Below, one piece after another: positions 24,981-31,581 of a DNA stretch of 64,000 nucleotides. The position numbers and the translations under genes were made by a program. Source of the DNA: Micromonospora sp. NBC_01740 (GTDB lineage Bacteria > Actinomycetota > Actinomycetes > Mycobacteriales > Micromonosporaceae); the NCBI RefSeq assembly GCF_035920365.1, contig NZ_CP109150.1, positions 3,286,001-3,350,000 on the forward strand, in the 5' to 3' direction. The stretch's first letter is position 1. Each line of letters begins with the position of its first letter. The notes below the pieces were generated by a model. It saw only the letters and a program-made list of their open reading frames with translations. It did not search any database and was not told where the DNA came from.

Positions 24981-26276
24981 TCACCAGTTGGGCTGCTCCG
25001 GCGCCGGGGGGAGCGGCACGCCGGGCGGCCGGAGCACGTACGCCACCCCGCCGCTGCCACCCTGCCAGGCGGCCTCGAACCGGTCCCGGTCGACGGTCCG
25101 GCGCACCGCGTCGTCGTCCGGGGCGTACGGGTCGTTGAGCACCGGCGCGCCCGTGGCGGTGAAGCCCACCAGCACCATCAGGTGCCCGGCGGTGTCGTAG
25201 TCCAACCCGGGCACCTCGCCCGACTTGAACGCGGCGGAGACGATCAGCGGGATGCCGGTGGCCACGAACGCCTCCGCCTCGGCCAGCGACCGCAGCCGGG
25301 TGACGAAGGCGTCCACCCCGTGCAGGCCCGCGTACGCGGTGTTGAACGGCCAGTTCCCGGCCCCGGCGAAGGCGTGGTCGTAGCAGTGTCGCGCGGCGTG
25401 CACCACCACCGGGCGAGGGCCGGCCGGAGCCACCCAGGCGTACCGGGTCGGGGCCGGGGCGGCGTCCCAGAAGGCCAGCACCATCGAGGTGCAGGTGGGG
25501 CTGCACCAGGCATCCCCGCCGCCACCCCACTGCGGGTGGGCGCCGGCGTGCAGCCGCTGCGAGTAGCGCGGCACGTCCAGCACCGTGCCCCAGGCGGCCG
25601 GGACCGTCGCGGCGGACCCACTCGCAGGGGCCGGACCCGGGGCGCGGAACTCGGGCCCGGTGACCGGGGCGGGCCCGGCCGCCACCGGCGGGGAGCCCGC
25701 TGCGGTGGGCCGGGACGCCCCGGCCGCAGCCGTCGGGCGCGGGCCCGCGGCGACCGCCCCGACCGCGCGCAGCACCGGGGTCGCGTCGGCGTCCTCGGGC
25801 CGGAGCAGGGTCACCCGGACCTGCCAGCCGGTGACGGTCGCACCCGTCACCACCAGCGTGTCCGTGTCCACCCGGGCATCACTGTCGCGCTGCCCGGGCA
25901 CGGACGTCCGGCGGATCGCGTGGTCGTCGGCCGCCCAGTCGGCGAGGACGTACCACCCGGTGGCCGGCGCGTCGTCGTGCCAGCCCCGCAGCTCCACCCG
26001 CAGCCAGCAGTCGCCGGGGGTGTCCCCGGTCCACGAGGGCACCACGTCGCGCACGGCGAAGCCGACCGGCACGGGCGGGGACGTCCAGCTGCCGGCCGCG
26101 TACCGGCGGGTGCGGCCGTCGGCGTCGGTGTGGTCGAGCCGGTCGGCCGGGTCGGCCAGTTCGAGGCCCCGTCCGCCCGCGCGCAGCCCGGACAGGCTGC
26201 CCAGCCCGGCGTCGCCGGGAAGGCGGAAGCCCCGGTAGGTGACGTCCCGTCGGATCGTCGGCGCCGCGTCGGTCAT
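24981..26276 (-). CDS. C39-like peptidase family protein with N-terminal beta domain
   Basis: A 431-aa protein with no signal peptide. Residues 1-150 are a beta-rich region (WTSPPVPVGFAVRDVVPSW and CWLRVELRGW, then TGWYVLADWA) like a carbohydrate-binding or jelly-roll domain. An Ala/Pro/Gly-rich linker follows. Residues about 235-420 are a Peptidase_C39_2 domain: VPRYSQRLHAG, then DAWCSPTCTSM with Cys258 as predicted nucleophile, GHLMVLVGF with His365, and NDPYAP with Asn381/Asp382. The ATG has GGGAAG upstream. No ABC transporter or RiPP precursor is adjacent, so it is not a bacteriocin processor. It is divergent from the two-component system. Substrate unknown. Confidence 0.82.
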   Translation of the reverse strand: MTDAAPTIRRDVTYRGFRLPGDAGLGSLSGLRAGGRGLELADPADRLDHTDADGRTRRYAAGSWTSPPVPVGFAVRDVVPSWTGDTPGDCWLRVELRGWHDDAPATGWYVLADWAADDHAIRRTSVPGQRDSDARVDTDTLVVTGATVTGWQVRVTLLRPEDADATPVLRAVGAVAAGPRPTAAAGASRPTAAGSPPVAAGPAPVTGPEFRAPGPAPASGSAATVPAAWGTVLDVPRYSQRLHAGAHPQWGGGGDAWCSPTCTSMVLAFWDAAPAPTRYAWVAPAGPRPVVVHAARHCYDHAFAGAGNWPFNTAYAGLHGVDAFVTRLRSLAEAEAFVATGIPLIVSAAFKSGEVPGLDYDTAGHLMVLVGFTATGAPVLNDPYAPDDDAVRRTVDRDRFEAAWQGGSGGVAYVLRPPGVPLPPAPEQPNW

Positions 26277-26425
26277 GCGTCTTCCCGTCCGTCGTGAAGG
26301 TTGCCGCCAAGAGCATTGCGTACGACGAAGGTTTTCTGCAACGGGGTCGGACCGGGACGGCGGGTGCGGCCCGGTTTGGCTGCCGGCACTAGGTTGTGGG
26401 TGGTCAGGGGCGCGAGGAGGCCGGA

Positions 26426-27097
26426 ATGCGGGTACTGGTGGTCGAGGACGAGCGCAACCTCGCCGACGCGATCGCGCGGGGGCTGCGCAAGCGGGGGATG
26501 GCGGTGGACGTCGCCTACGACGGCGACAGCGGCCACGAGATGGCGTTCGTCACCCGGTACGACGTGGTGGTGCTCGACCGGGACCTGCCCGGCGTGCACG
26601 GTGACCAGATCTGCGCCGAGCTGGCCGCCTCCGGCACGCTCACCCGGGTGCTGATGCTTACCGCCAGCGGCACCGTCGCCGACCGGGTGGAGGGGCTGCA
26701 GCTCGGCGCGGACGACTACCTGCCGAAGCCGTTCGCCTTCGACGAGCTGGTCGCCCGGGTGCAGGCGCTCGGCCGCCGGGCCACCCCGGCCGCGCCGCCG
26801 GTGCTCGAACTCGCCGATCTGGTCCTCGACCCGGCCCGCCGGGTGGCCACCCGGGGCGGCCAGCCGGTCGACCTGACCAACAAGGAGTTCGGCGTGCTCT
26901 GCGAGCTGCTCAAGGCGCGCGGCGCGGTGGTCTCCAGCGAGGAGCTGCTGGAGCGGGTCTGGGACGCCAACACCGATCCGTTCACCACGATCGTCCGGGT
27001 CACCGTGATGACCCTGCGCAAGAAGCTCGGCGACCCGCCGCTGATCGAGACGGTTGTCGGTGCGGGCTACCGCACGGCGGAGACGGTGGGGCTGTGA
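26426..27097 (+). CDS. OmpR/PhoB-family response regulator
   Basis: A 223-aa transcription factor. The receiver domain (1-115) has acidic pocket VVEDE, phospho-acceptor Asp51 in VVVLDRDLPG, Thr/Ser in MLTASG and Lys in YLPKPF. The C-terminal winged helix (about 130-222) contains DLTNKEFGVLCELLKARG, the recognition region TTIVRVTVMTLRKKLG and the wing VVGAGYRT. The ATG at 26426 is chosen because GAGGAGG lies 5 nt upstream. It is the first gene of a two-component operon; its stop overlaps the first of two 20-codon frames made by a 59-bp tandem repeat ahead of the kinase. Signal and targets are unknown. Confidence 0.93.
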   Translation: MRVLVVEDERNLADAIARGLRKRGMAVDVAYDGDSGHEMAFVTRYDVVVLDRDLPGVHGDQICAELAASGTLTRVLMLTASGTVADRVEGLQLGADDYLPKPFAFDELVARVQALGRRATPAAPPVLELADLVLDPARRVATRGGQPVDLTNKEFGVLCELLKARGAVVSSEELLERVWDANTDPFTTIVRVTVMTLRKKLGDPPLIETVVGAGYRTAETVGL

Positions 27098-27156
27098 GCG
27101 TGAGGAGTGAGCCGGTTTTGCGAGCCCCGCAGTCGCGAACGAAGGTGGGGCTGTGA
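27094..27156 (+). CDS. Mini-frame 1 within the 59-bp repeat (20 codons)
   Basis: A GTG overlapping the response-regulator stop (GTGA) opens a 20-codon frame starting MSVRSEPVLRAPQ and ending in KVGL; its stop overlaps the next mini-frame by 4 nt. It has the same N-terminus as the kinase. It may be translated only to pass ribosomes along. No independent function is claimed. Confidence 0.35.
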   Translation: MSVRSEPVLRAPQSRTKVGL

Positions 27157-27215
27157 GCGTGAGGAGTGAGCCGGGTTTGCGAGCCCCGCAGTCGCGAACG
27201 AAGGTGGGGCTGTGA
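27153..27215 (+). CDS. Mini-frame 2 within the 59-bp repeat (20 codons)
   Basis: The second copy of the coupled frame, differing by Gly for Val at position 8. It begins at a GTG overlapping mini-frame 1 and ends with a TGA overlapping the kinase start at 27212. Translation is unproven. Confidence 0.35.
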   Translation: MSVRSEPGLRAPQSRTKVGL

Positions 27216-28459
27216 GCGTGAGGAGTGAGCCGGTTTTGCGGGCCCCGCAGTCGCGGACGAAGGCTGGTGCCGCGACCCGGCGGGCCCGGCTGCGGCCCAC
27301 GCTGCGGCTGCGGCTGACCCTGCTCAACGGGGTGCTGCTGGTCGGCGCGGGCGCGATCCTGGTGCTGCTGGCCTGGCTGCTGGTCCGCGACGCGCTGCGC
27401 CCGACCGACGAGCTGCTGCCCGGCACCGTGGTGGTGCTGGCGGACGGCCGGTCGCTGGACGCCGCGCAGTGGCAGCGCCAACTGGTCGACGCCGCCAGCG
27501 CGGAGCTGCTGGTCAAGGGCCTGGTGGCGCTGCTGGCGATCAGCGTCGTCGGGGTGGCCGGCGCGTACGCGGTCGCCGGCCGGGCGCTGCGCCCGCTGCA
27601 CCAGGTCACCGCCACCGCCCGCCGGCTGGGCGAGACCACCCTGGACCAGCGGATCGGCTATTCGGGCGCCGACGACGAGGTGGCCGAGCTGGCGGAGACC
27701 TTCGACGAGATGCTGGACCGCATCGCCGCCGCGTTCGAGGCGCAGAAGCGCTTCGTGGCCAACGCCTCGCACGAGCTGCGGACCCCCCTCGCGGTGATGC
27801 GTACCGAGATCGACGTGACGCTCAGCGACGACGAGGCGGACGCCGCCGAGTACCGCCGGATGGCCACCGTGGTCCGGGACGCCTCCGAGCGGGCCAACGG
27901 GCTGGTCGACGCCCTGCTGGTGCTCGCCCGCAGCGAGGCCCAGGCGGGCCGCCGGCTGGGCCGCCGCACCGAGTGCGACCTCGCCGCCGGCACCGCCAAC
28001 GCCCTGTCGGCGGTACGGCGGGAGGTCGAGCGGATCAAGCTGCGGGTGCAGACCTCGCTGGAGTCCGCGCCGGTCGTCGGCGATCCCGGGCTGCTGGACC
28101 GGCTGGCCGGCAACCTGATCGAGAACGCGATCCGCTACAACCACCTGCACGGCCGGGTCTGGGTGCGTACCGGGTCGGACGGGTGCCGGTCGTGGCTGGT
28201 GGTGGGCAACACCGGTTTCGAGGTGGACCAGGCCGACGTGCCCGGCCTGTTCGAGCCGTTCCGGCGCGGCGGCCGGGAGCGTACCGGCGCGCGCGGCTCG
28301 GGCCTCGGGCTCTCCATCGTGCGGGCGGTCTGCGACGCGCACGGCGGCACCGTGAAGGTGGTCGCCCAGACCGGTGGCGGGCTGGAGGTCACGGTGACCC
28401 TGCCGGCGGCGGAGGCGGCCCCGGCGGTCACCGCCCAGGAGCCGGCCGCCCGGCGGTGA
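27212..28459 (+). CDS. Sensor histidine kinase (HAMP–HisKA–HATPase)
   Basis: A 415-aa membrane kinase. The repeat-encoded N-terminus is followed by TM1 (about 33-55, LTLLNGVLLVGAGAILVLLAW), a short extracytoplasmic loop of about 45 residues, TM2 (about 103-125), HAMP (RALRPLHQVTATARRLGE), then HisKA with phospho-acceptor His in ANASHELRTPLAVM (about 190). The HATPase has N box NLIENAIRYN, G1-like VGNTGFEV (DxG replaced by NTG, as in several actinobacterial kinases) and G2 GSGLGLSIV. It partners the upstream OmpR-type regulator, but is displaced 118 nt downstream by two extra copies of the 59-bp repeat. The short sensor loop suggests membrane or envelope stress sensing. Confidence 0.92.
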   Translation: MSVRSEPVLRAPQSRTKAGAATRRARLRPTLRLRLTLLNGVLLVGAGAILVLLAWLLVRDALRPTDELLPGTVVVLADGRSLDAAQWQRQLVDAASAELLVKGLVALLAISVVGVAGAYAVAGRALRPLHQVTATARRLGETTLDQRIGYSGADDEVAELAETFDEMLDRIAAAFEAQKRFVANASHELRTPLAVMRTEIDVTLSDDEADAAEYRRMATVVRDASERANGLVDALLVLARSEAQAGRRLGRRTECDLAAGTANALSAVRREVERIKLRVQTSLESAPVVGDPGLLDRLAGNLIENAIRYNHLHGRVWVRTGSDGCRSWLVVGNTGFEVDQADVPGLFEPFRRGGRERTGARGSGLGLSIVRAVCDAHGGTVKVVAQTGGGLEVTVTLPAAEAAPAVTAQEPAARR

Positions 28460-28541
28460 CGGGCCACCCCGGGGTTGCGGGGAGTACGGGCCCGATGGAA
28501 GGATCACGGCGTCAGCTCGAGGACCGGAGGGGGGTGCGTCG

Positions 28542-28583
28542 ATGTTCACCGTCATGATCTCCGCGCCCCGTCTCGCCGGCTGA
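28542..28583 (+). CDS. Putative 13-residue leader peptide upstream of VOC genes
   Basis: ATG at 28542 opens MFTVMISAPRLAG and stops. It has a near-perfect ribosome site, GGAGGGGGG at 28526-28534, 7 nt upstream. Its 3' end overlaps the left arm of an inverted repeat (GCGCCCCG at 28563-28570 with 28596-28603). It could be an attenuator leader or a remnant of a lost gene. Confidence 0.3.
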   Translation: MFTVMISAPRLAG

Positions 28584-28626
28584 CCCTCACGCACGCGGGG
28601 CGCCTCATCCCCAGCGGAGGAACTCC

Positions 28627-28929
28627 GTGTATCCACGGATCCACAACACCAGTTTCGACTGTCACGACACCTACGCCCGCTCCGGCTCCTGGCCGGCGGT
28701 GACCGGGTACGTCCGGCACGGCGACGACGCCCCCGGTGGTCCGGAGGCGGCGCTGCCGGCCACCCCGCACGTCTTCTTCCCACCGGTCTGCGAGGCCGGG
28801 ACGGTGAAGAGCCGGGCGCGCGTCCGTCTCGAACCGGCCGTTCGGACCCGGGCGCGGGAGGCCGAGCGGGTGCTCGGCGCCGGCGCGACGGAGCGGGCGG
28901 GTAAGACCATCGAGGAGGAACACCCGTGA
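28627..28929 (+). pseudogene. Truncated VOC-family paralog
   Basis: A 100-aa frame clearly homologous to the next gene: RIHNTSFDCHDTYARSG against RIHNVCIDCRDTYALSG, then a diverged middle with VRLEPAVRTRAREAERVLG against LDLEPTDRTRDEEVARLVG. It ends about 30 residues early in IEEEHP, lacking the final beta strands (VVLADPEGNEFCVL) needed for a complete vicinal-oxygen-chelate module. It keeps a GTG start with GGAGGA 6 nt upstream and a 4-nt overlap with its partner. It may be a decayed tandem duplicate or a small paired half-module. Confidence 0.65.
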
Positions 28930-29312
28930 GCGCACGGATCCACAACGTCTGCATCGACTGCCGCGACACGTACGCGCTGTCCGGCTTCTGGGCGCAGGTC
29001 TTCGACTGCCCCCGCCAGCCGGACGACTTCCCCGGCGACCCGGAGGCCATGCTGCTGCCCCCGGGAGGACCGGAGGTGCTCTTCGTGGCGGTGCCGGACG
29101 GCAAGGAGGTGAAGAACCGCCTCCACCTCGACCTGGAGCCCACGGACCGGACCCGGGACGAGGAGGTCGCGCGCCTGGTGGGCATCGGTGCCACCCAGGT
29201 CGCCGACCAGCGCCGCCCCGACGGTTCGGGCTGGGTGGTGCTCGCCGACCCGGAGGGCAACGAGTTCTGCGTGCTGCGCAGCGCCGCCGAGCGGGCCGCC
29301 ACGGCGGGCTGA
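28926..29312 (+). CDS. VOC (glyoxalase/bleomycin-resistance-like) family protein
   Basis: A 128-aa single-module VOC protein. The N-terminal strand RIHNVCIDCRD, helix WAQVFDCPRQPDD, middle strands EVLFVAVPDGKEVKNRLHLDLE and C-terminal GWVVLADPEGNEFCVLR with the conserved DPEGN turn and metal-ligand Glu. Members of this subfamily act as small-molecule binding proteins or metal-dependent enzymes, usually dimers; substrate is not predictable. The GTG start has GAGGAGGA 7 nt upstream and overlaps the stop of the truncated paralog. Followed by a strong hairpin. Confidence 0.88.
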   Translation: MSARIHNVCIDCRDTYALSGFWAQVFDCPRQPDDFPGDPEAMLLPPGGPEVLFVAVPDGKEVKNRLHLDLEPTDRTRDEEVARLVGIGATQVADQRRPDGSGWVVLADPEGNEFCVLRSAAERAATAG

Positions 29313-29319
29313 CGCGAAA

Positions 29320-29349
29320 GGGGCCCGTCCACCGTCGTGGGCGGGCCCC
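29320..29349. terminator. Hairpin between convergent VOC gene and Pro-rich membrane protein gene
   Basis: GGGGCCCGTCCAC at 29320-29332 pairs with 29337-29349 (one G·T-type mismatch) around a CGTC loop. Confidence 0.85.
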
Positions 29350-29365
29350 CGCGCTGCCGTACGGG

Positions 29366-30235
29366 TCAGGACTTCTGCTCGACCTGTCCCCGGATGGTGG
29401 CGAACTCGGCGTGGGCCTGCTGGCCCGTCTTGAAGTAGATGATGACCATGCCGACGCTGCCCTTGTCGCTCCACACGCAGACGCCGAGCGGCACGTCCTG
29501 CGCCTTGGCGTCGCCGCACTTGGCCTCGCCGCCGAGCGGTCCCGGATCCACGGTCTTCATCTCGCCCAGCCGCACGTCGCTGGTGCGCGCGCCCCTGATG
29601 GTGTCCTCGAGCGTCTTGGCCGGGTCCGGGTTCAAGCCGGACGCGGCGGCGATCATCACGAGGTTCCTGCCGGTGAGGGTGCCGTAGAACTCGCCGACGG
29701 TGCTGCTGGCGCCGGGGATCGTCTTGTTGAGTTCCGCCTCGAGCTCCCGGGCGCCGGCCTGCAGGGTCGGGTCCGTCGCCCTGGGCCGCCCGGCGAGGGT
29801 CGCCGGCGCGACGACCCGGGTCCGGGTGGCGTCGACGGTCTCCTTGACGTCGTCCTTGACGGCGAAGGCGACGATCGCCGCGCCGCCCAGGCAGAGCACC
29901 AGCACCACGGCGAGCGAGATCAGCACGATCTTGCCGGCGTTCGACTTCCGCGGCGCCGGCGGGCCGCCGTACGCCCCCGACCCGCCCCCGTACGGCGGTG
30001 GCCCGTACCCGCCGGCCTGCGCGGGCGGTGGCCCGTACCCGCCGGCGTGGGGCTGCGGTCCGTACCCGCCGGCGTGGGGCTGCGGTCCGTACCCGCCAAC
30101 CTGCGGCGGCGGTCCGTATCCGCCGGGCTGTGCCGGTGGCGGTCCATACCCGCCGGGCTGTGCCGGCGGGTACGAGCCGTACGGGCCGCCCCCGCCGTCC
30201 GGCGGCGGGTAGGAGTTGGCGGGTGGGTAGGACAT
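29366..30235 (-). CDS. Proline/glycine/tyrosine-rich single-pass membrane protein (paralog A)
   Basis: A 289-aa protein. Residues 1-90 are repeats of GGYGPPP/GGYGPQP units, cytoplasmic and likely disordered. One TM helix follows at about 105-125 (KIVLISLAVVLVLCLGGAA). The extracytoplasmic domain of about 150 residues ends with AKCGDAKAQDVPLGVCVWSDKG and a helix containing FATIRGQVEQKS. The two Cys probably form a disulfide. The ATG has CGGAG 7 nt upstream. It is paralogous to the next upstream gene. Similar tail-anchor architectures occur in Micromonosporaceae, but I know no assigned function. The repetitive tail suggests protein-protein binding at the membrane. Confidence 0.78.
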   Translation of the reverse strand: MSYPPANSYPPPDGGGGPYGSYPPAQPGGYGPPPAQPGGYGPPPQVGGYGPQPHAGGYGPQPHAGGYGPPPAQAGGYGPPPYGGGSGAYGGPPAPRKSNAGKIVLISLAVVLVLCLGGAAIVAFAVKDDVKETVDATRTRVVAPATLAGRPRATDPTLQAGARELEAELNKTIPGASSTVGEFYGTLTGRNLVMIAAASGLNPDPAKTLEDTIRGARTSDVRLGEMKTVDPGPLGGEAKCGDAKAQDVPLGVCVWSDKGSVGMVIIYFKTGQQAHAEFATIRGQVEQKS

Positions 30236-30342
30236 CGGTCAGCTCCGGGTCTGCGCGAGAGAGATGGTGGTCCGTGCGGCCCCGGCCACGCCCGACGCGC
30301 CGCGTCGGTCGTGGGCGGCGGCGCGCACCGGGCGGGTGCTGG

Positions 30343-31422
30343 TCAGTACTTCTGCTCGATCTGACTGCGGAAGGCGACGAACTCCGCCGCCGTGGCTGCC
30401 GAGGAGGAGAAGAACATCACGATGAGCCCGACGCTGCCGTGGTCGGCCCACGCGCAGACGCCCAGCGGCACGCCGGCGGACTCGCCGTCGCCGCACTTGG
30501 CCAGGCCGCCGAGCGGTCCGGGGGCGACGGTGGTCAACCGCTTGACGGCCAGGTCCTTCGAGATGCCCTTGACCGCGTCGTCGAGCTCCCGTTCCGGGTT
30601 GAGCACGAAGGTGCTGGCGGCGATCACCATGACCATGTCCCGCTTGTCGGCGCTGCCGTAGAAGGCGCCGGCGACGCCGGTCTCGCCGCGCACCGAGGAC
30701 TGCAGCTCGCGGACCATGTCGTCGGCGGCCTTCCGCAGGGTCGGCTCGGTGCTCTTCGGGCGGCCCCCGAGGGTCTCCGGCGTGACGACCCTGATCTGCG
30801 GGGCGTCGCTGGACTCCGGCGACGGGGCGGCTTCGGACGAGGTGTCGGCGCTCGGCGTGGCGCTCGGCGCCGCAGCGGTGGGGGACGCGGTCGGCGTGGG
30901 CCTGGGGTCGGCGCCCTGATCGCCCTCGTAGGCGAGGTAGGCGATGCCACCTCCGCCGAGGCAGAGCACCAGCAGCCCGACGATGCCGAGGGACAGCACC
31001 AGCTGGTGGGGCCTCGCCGGCCGGCCCGCGCCGGGAGGGGGCGGCGGGTAGCCGGCGTACGGGCTGGCCGGGAACCCGCCCTGCGGCGTCACGGGATAGC
31101 CGCCGTACGGCTGGGTGGGGTGCGGCTGGGCCGACGTGGGCCCGGGGTGCGGCTGTGCCGAGGTGGGCCCCGGGTACGGCTGGGCGGACGTGGGTCCGGG
31201 ATACGGCTGGGCGGACGTGGGCCCGGGGTACGGCTGGGCCTGCGGGGGGTGGGGGTGCGGCGTGGTGGGCCAGCCGCCACCCGCCGGCGGCTGCCCGTGC
31301 GGCGGGGAGGCCCAACCATCGGCGGGCGGTGCCGGGTAGCCGTCCGGTCGCGGCGGATGGAAGTCGTAGTGGGCGTCGTGCTCCGGCTGCCCGGACCAGG
31401 GATCGACCGGCGGTGAGGACAT
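30343..31422 (-). CDS. Proline/tyrosine-rich single-pass membrane protein (paralog B)
   Basis: A 359-aa paralog of the preceding protein with the same layout. The N-terminal 150 residues include repeated QPYPGPTSA units. A TM helix lies at about 175-195 (LVLSLGIVGLLVLCLGGGGIAYL). A Thr/Ser/Pro/Ala-rich extracytoplasmic linker follows. The conserved domain starts at RVVTPETLGGRPKSTEPTL and ends KCGDGESAGVPLGVCAWADHG and FRSQIEQKY. ATG 31422 is chosen for GGAG 8 nt upstream and the sensible N-terminus MSSPPVDPW. The 107-nt gap to paralog A and common strand suggest one transcript. Function unknown. Confidence 0.78.
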   Translation of the reverse strand: MSSPPVDPWSGQPEHDAHYDFHPPRPDGYPAPPADGWASPPHGQPPAGGGWPTTPHPHPPQAQPYPGPTSAQPYPGPTSAQPYPGPTSAQPHPGPTSAQPHPTQPYGGYPVTPQGGFPASPYAGYPPPPPGAGRPARPHQLVLSLGIVGLLVLCLGGGGIAYLAYEGDQGADPRPTPTASPTAAAPSATPSADTSSEAAPSPESSDAPQIRVVTPETLGGRPKSTEPTLRKAADDMVRELQSSVRGETGVAGAFYGSADKRDMVMVIAASTFVLNPERELDDAVKGISKDLAVKRLTTVAPGPLGGLAKCGDGESAGVPLGVCAWADHGSVGLIVMFFSSSAATAAEFVAFRSQIEQKY

Positions 31423-31581
31423 GATCAGCTCCAGGCGAGGGTGCGAACGGGTGATCGTAGCCAGCCACGGCACGGTACCGCTGTCCCGACCCCGACCGTA
31501 TCGGCCGCAACGACGAACGCGGTGGCCACCTCCATCCAAGCTGGACGGGGCAACCACCGCGAACGCGGGGGGCGGTGTGGA

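Larger units (their letters stand above)
27086..27262 (+). repeat. 59-bp direct repeat, three copies, between response regulator and kinase
   Basis: Three head-to-tail copies start at 27086, 27145 and 27204; copies 1 and 2 differ at about one base and copy 3 at a few. Each contains a GTG that would start M-S-V-R-S-E-P and a TGA that overlaps the GTG of the next copy. The first copy includes the last codons of the response regulator and the third encodes the kinase N-terminus. Confidence 0.9.

Noticed and set aside
24981..26276. RiPP/bacteriocin maturation locus around the C39-like protein
   Set aside because: No ABC exporter domain, precursor peptide or modification enzyme nearby.
27086..27262. 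CRISPR array
   Set aside because: Copies are contiguous with no spacers; it is a 59-bp direct tandem repeat.
28489..28626. Attachment site or insertion sequence near the VOC duplicates
   Set aside because: No flanking direct repeats or transposase frame; the duplication is explained by tandem copying.
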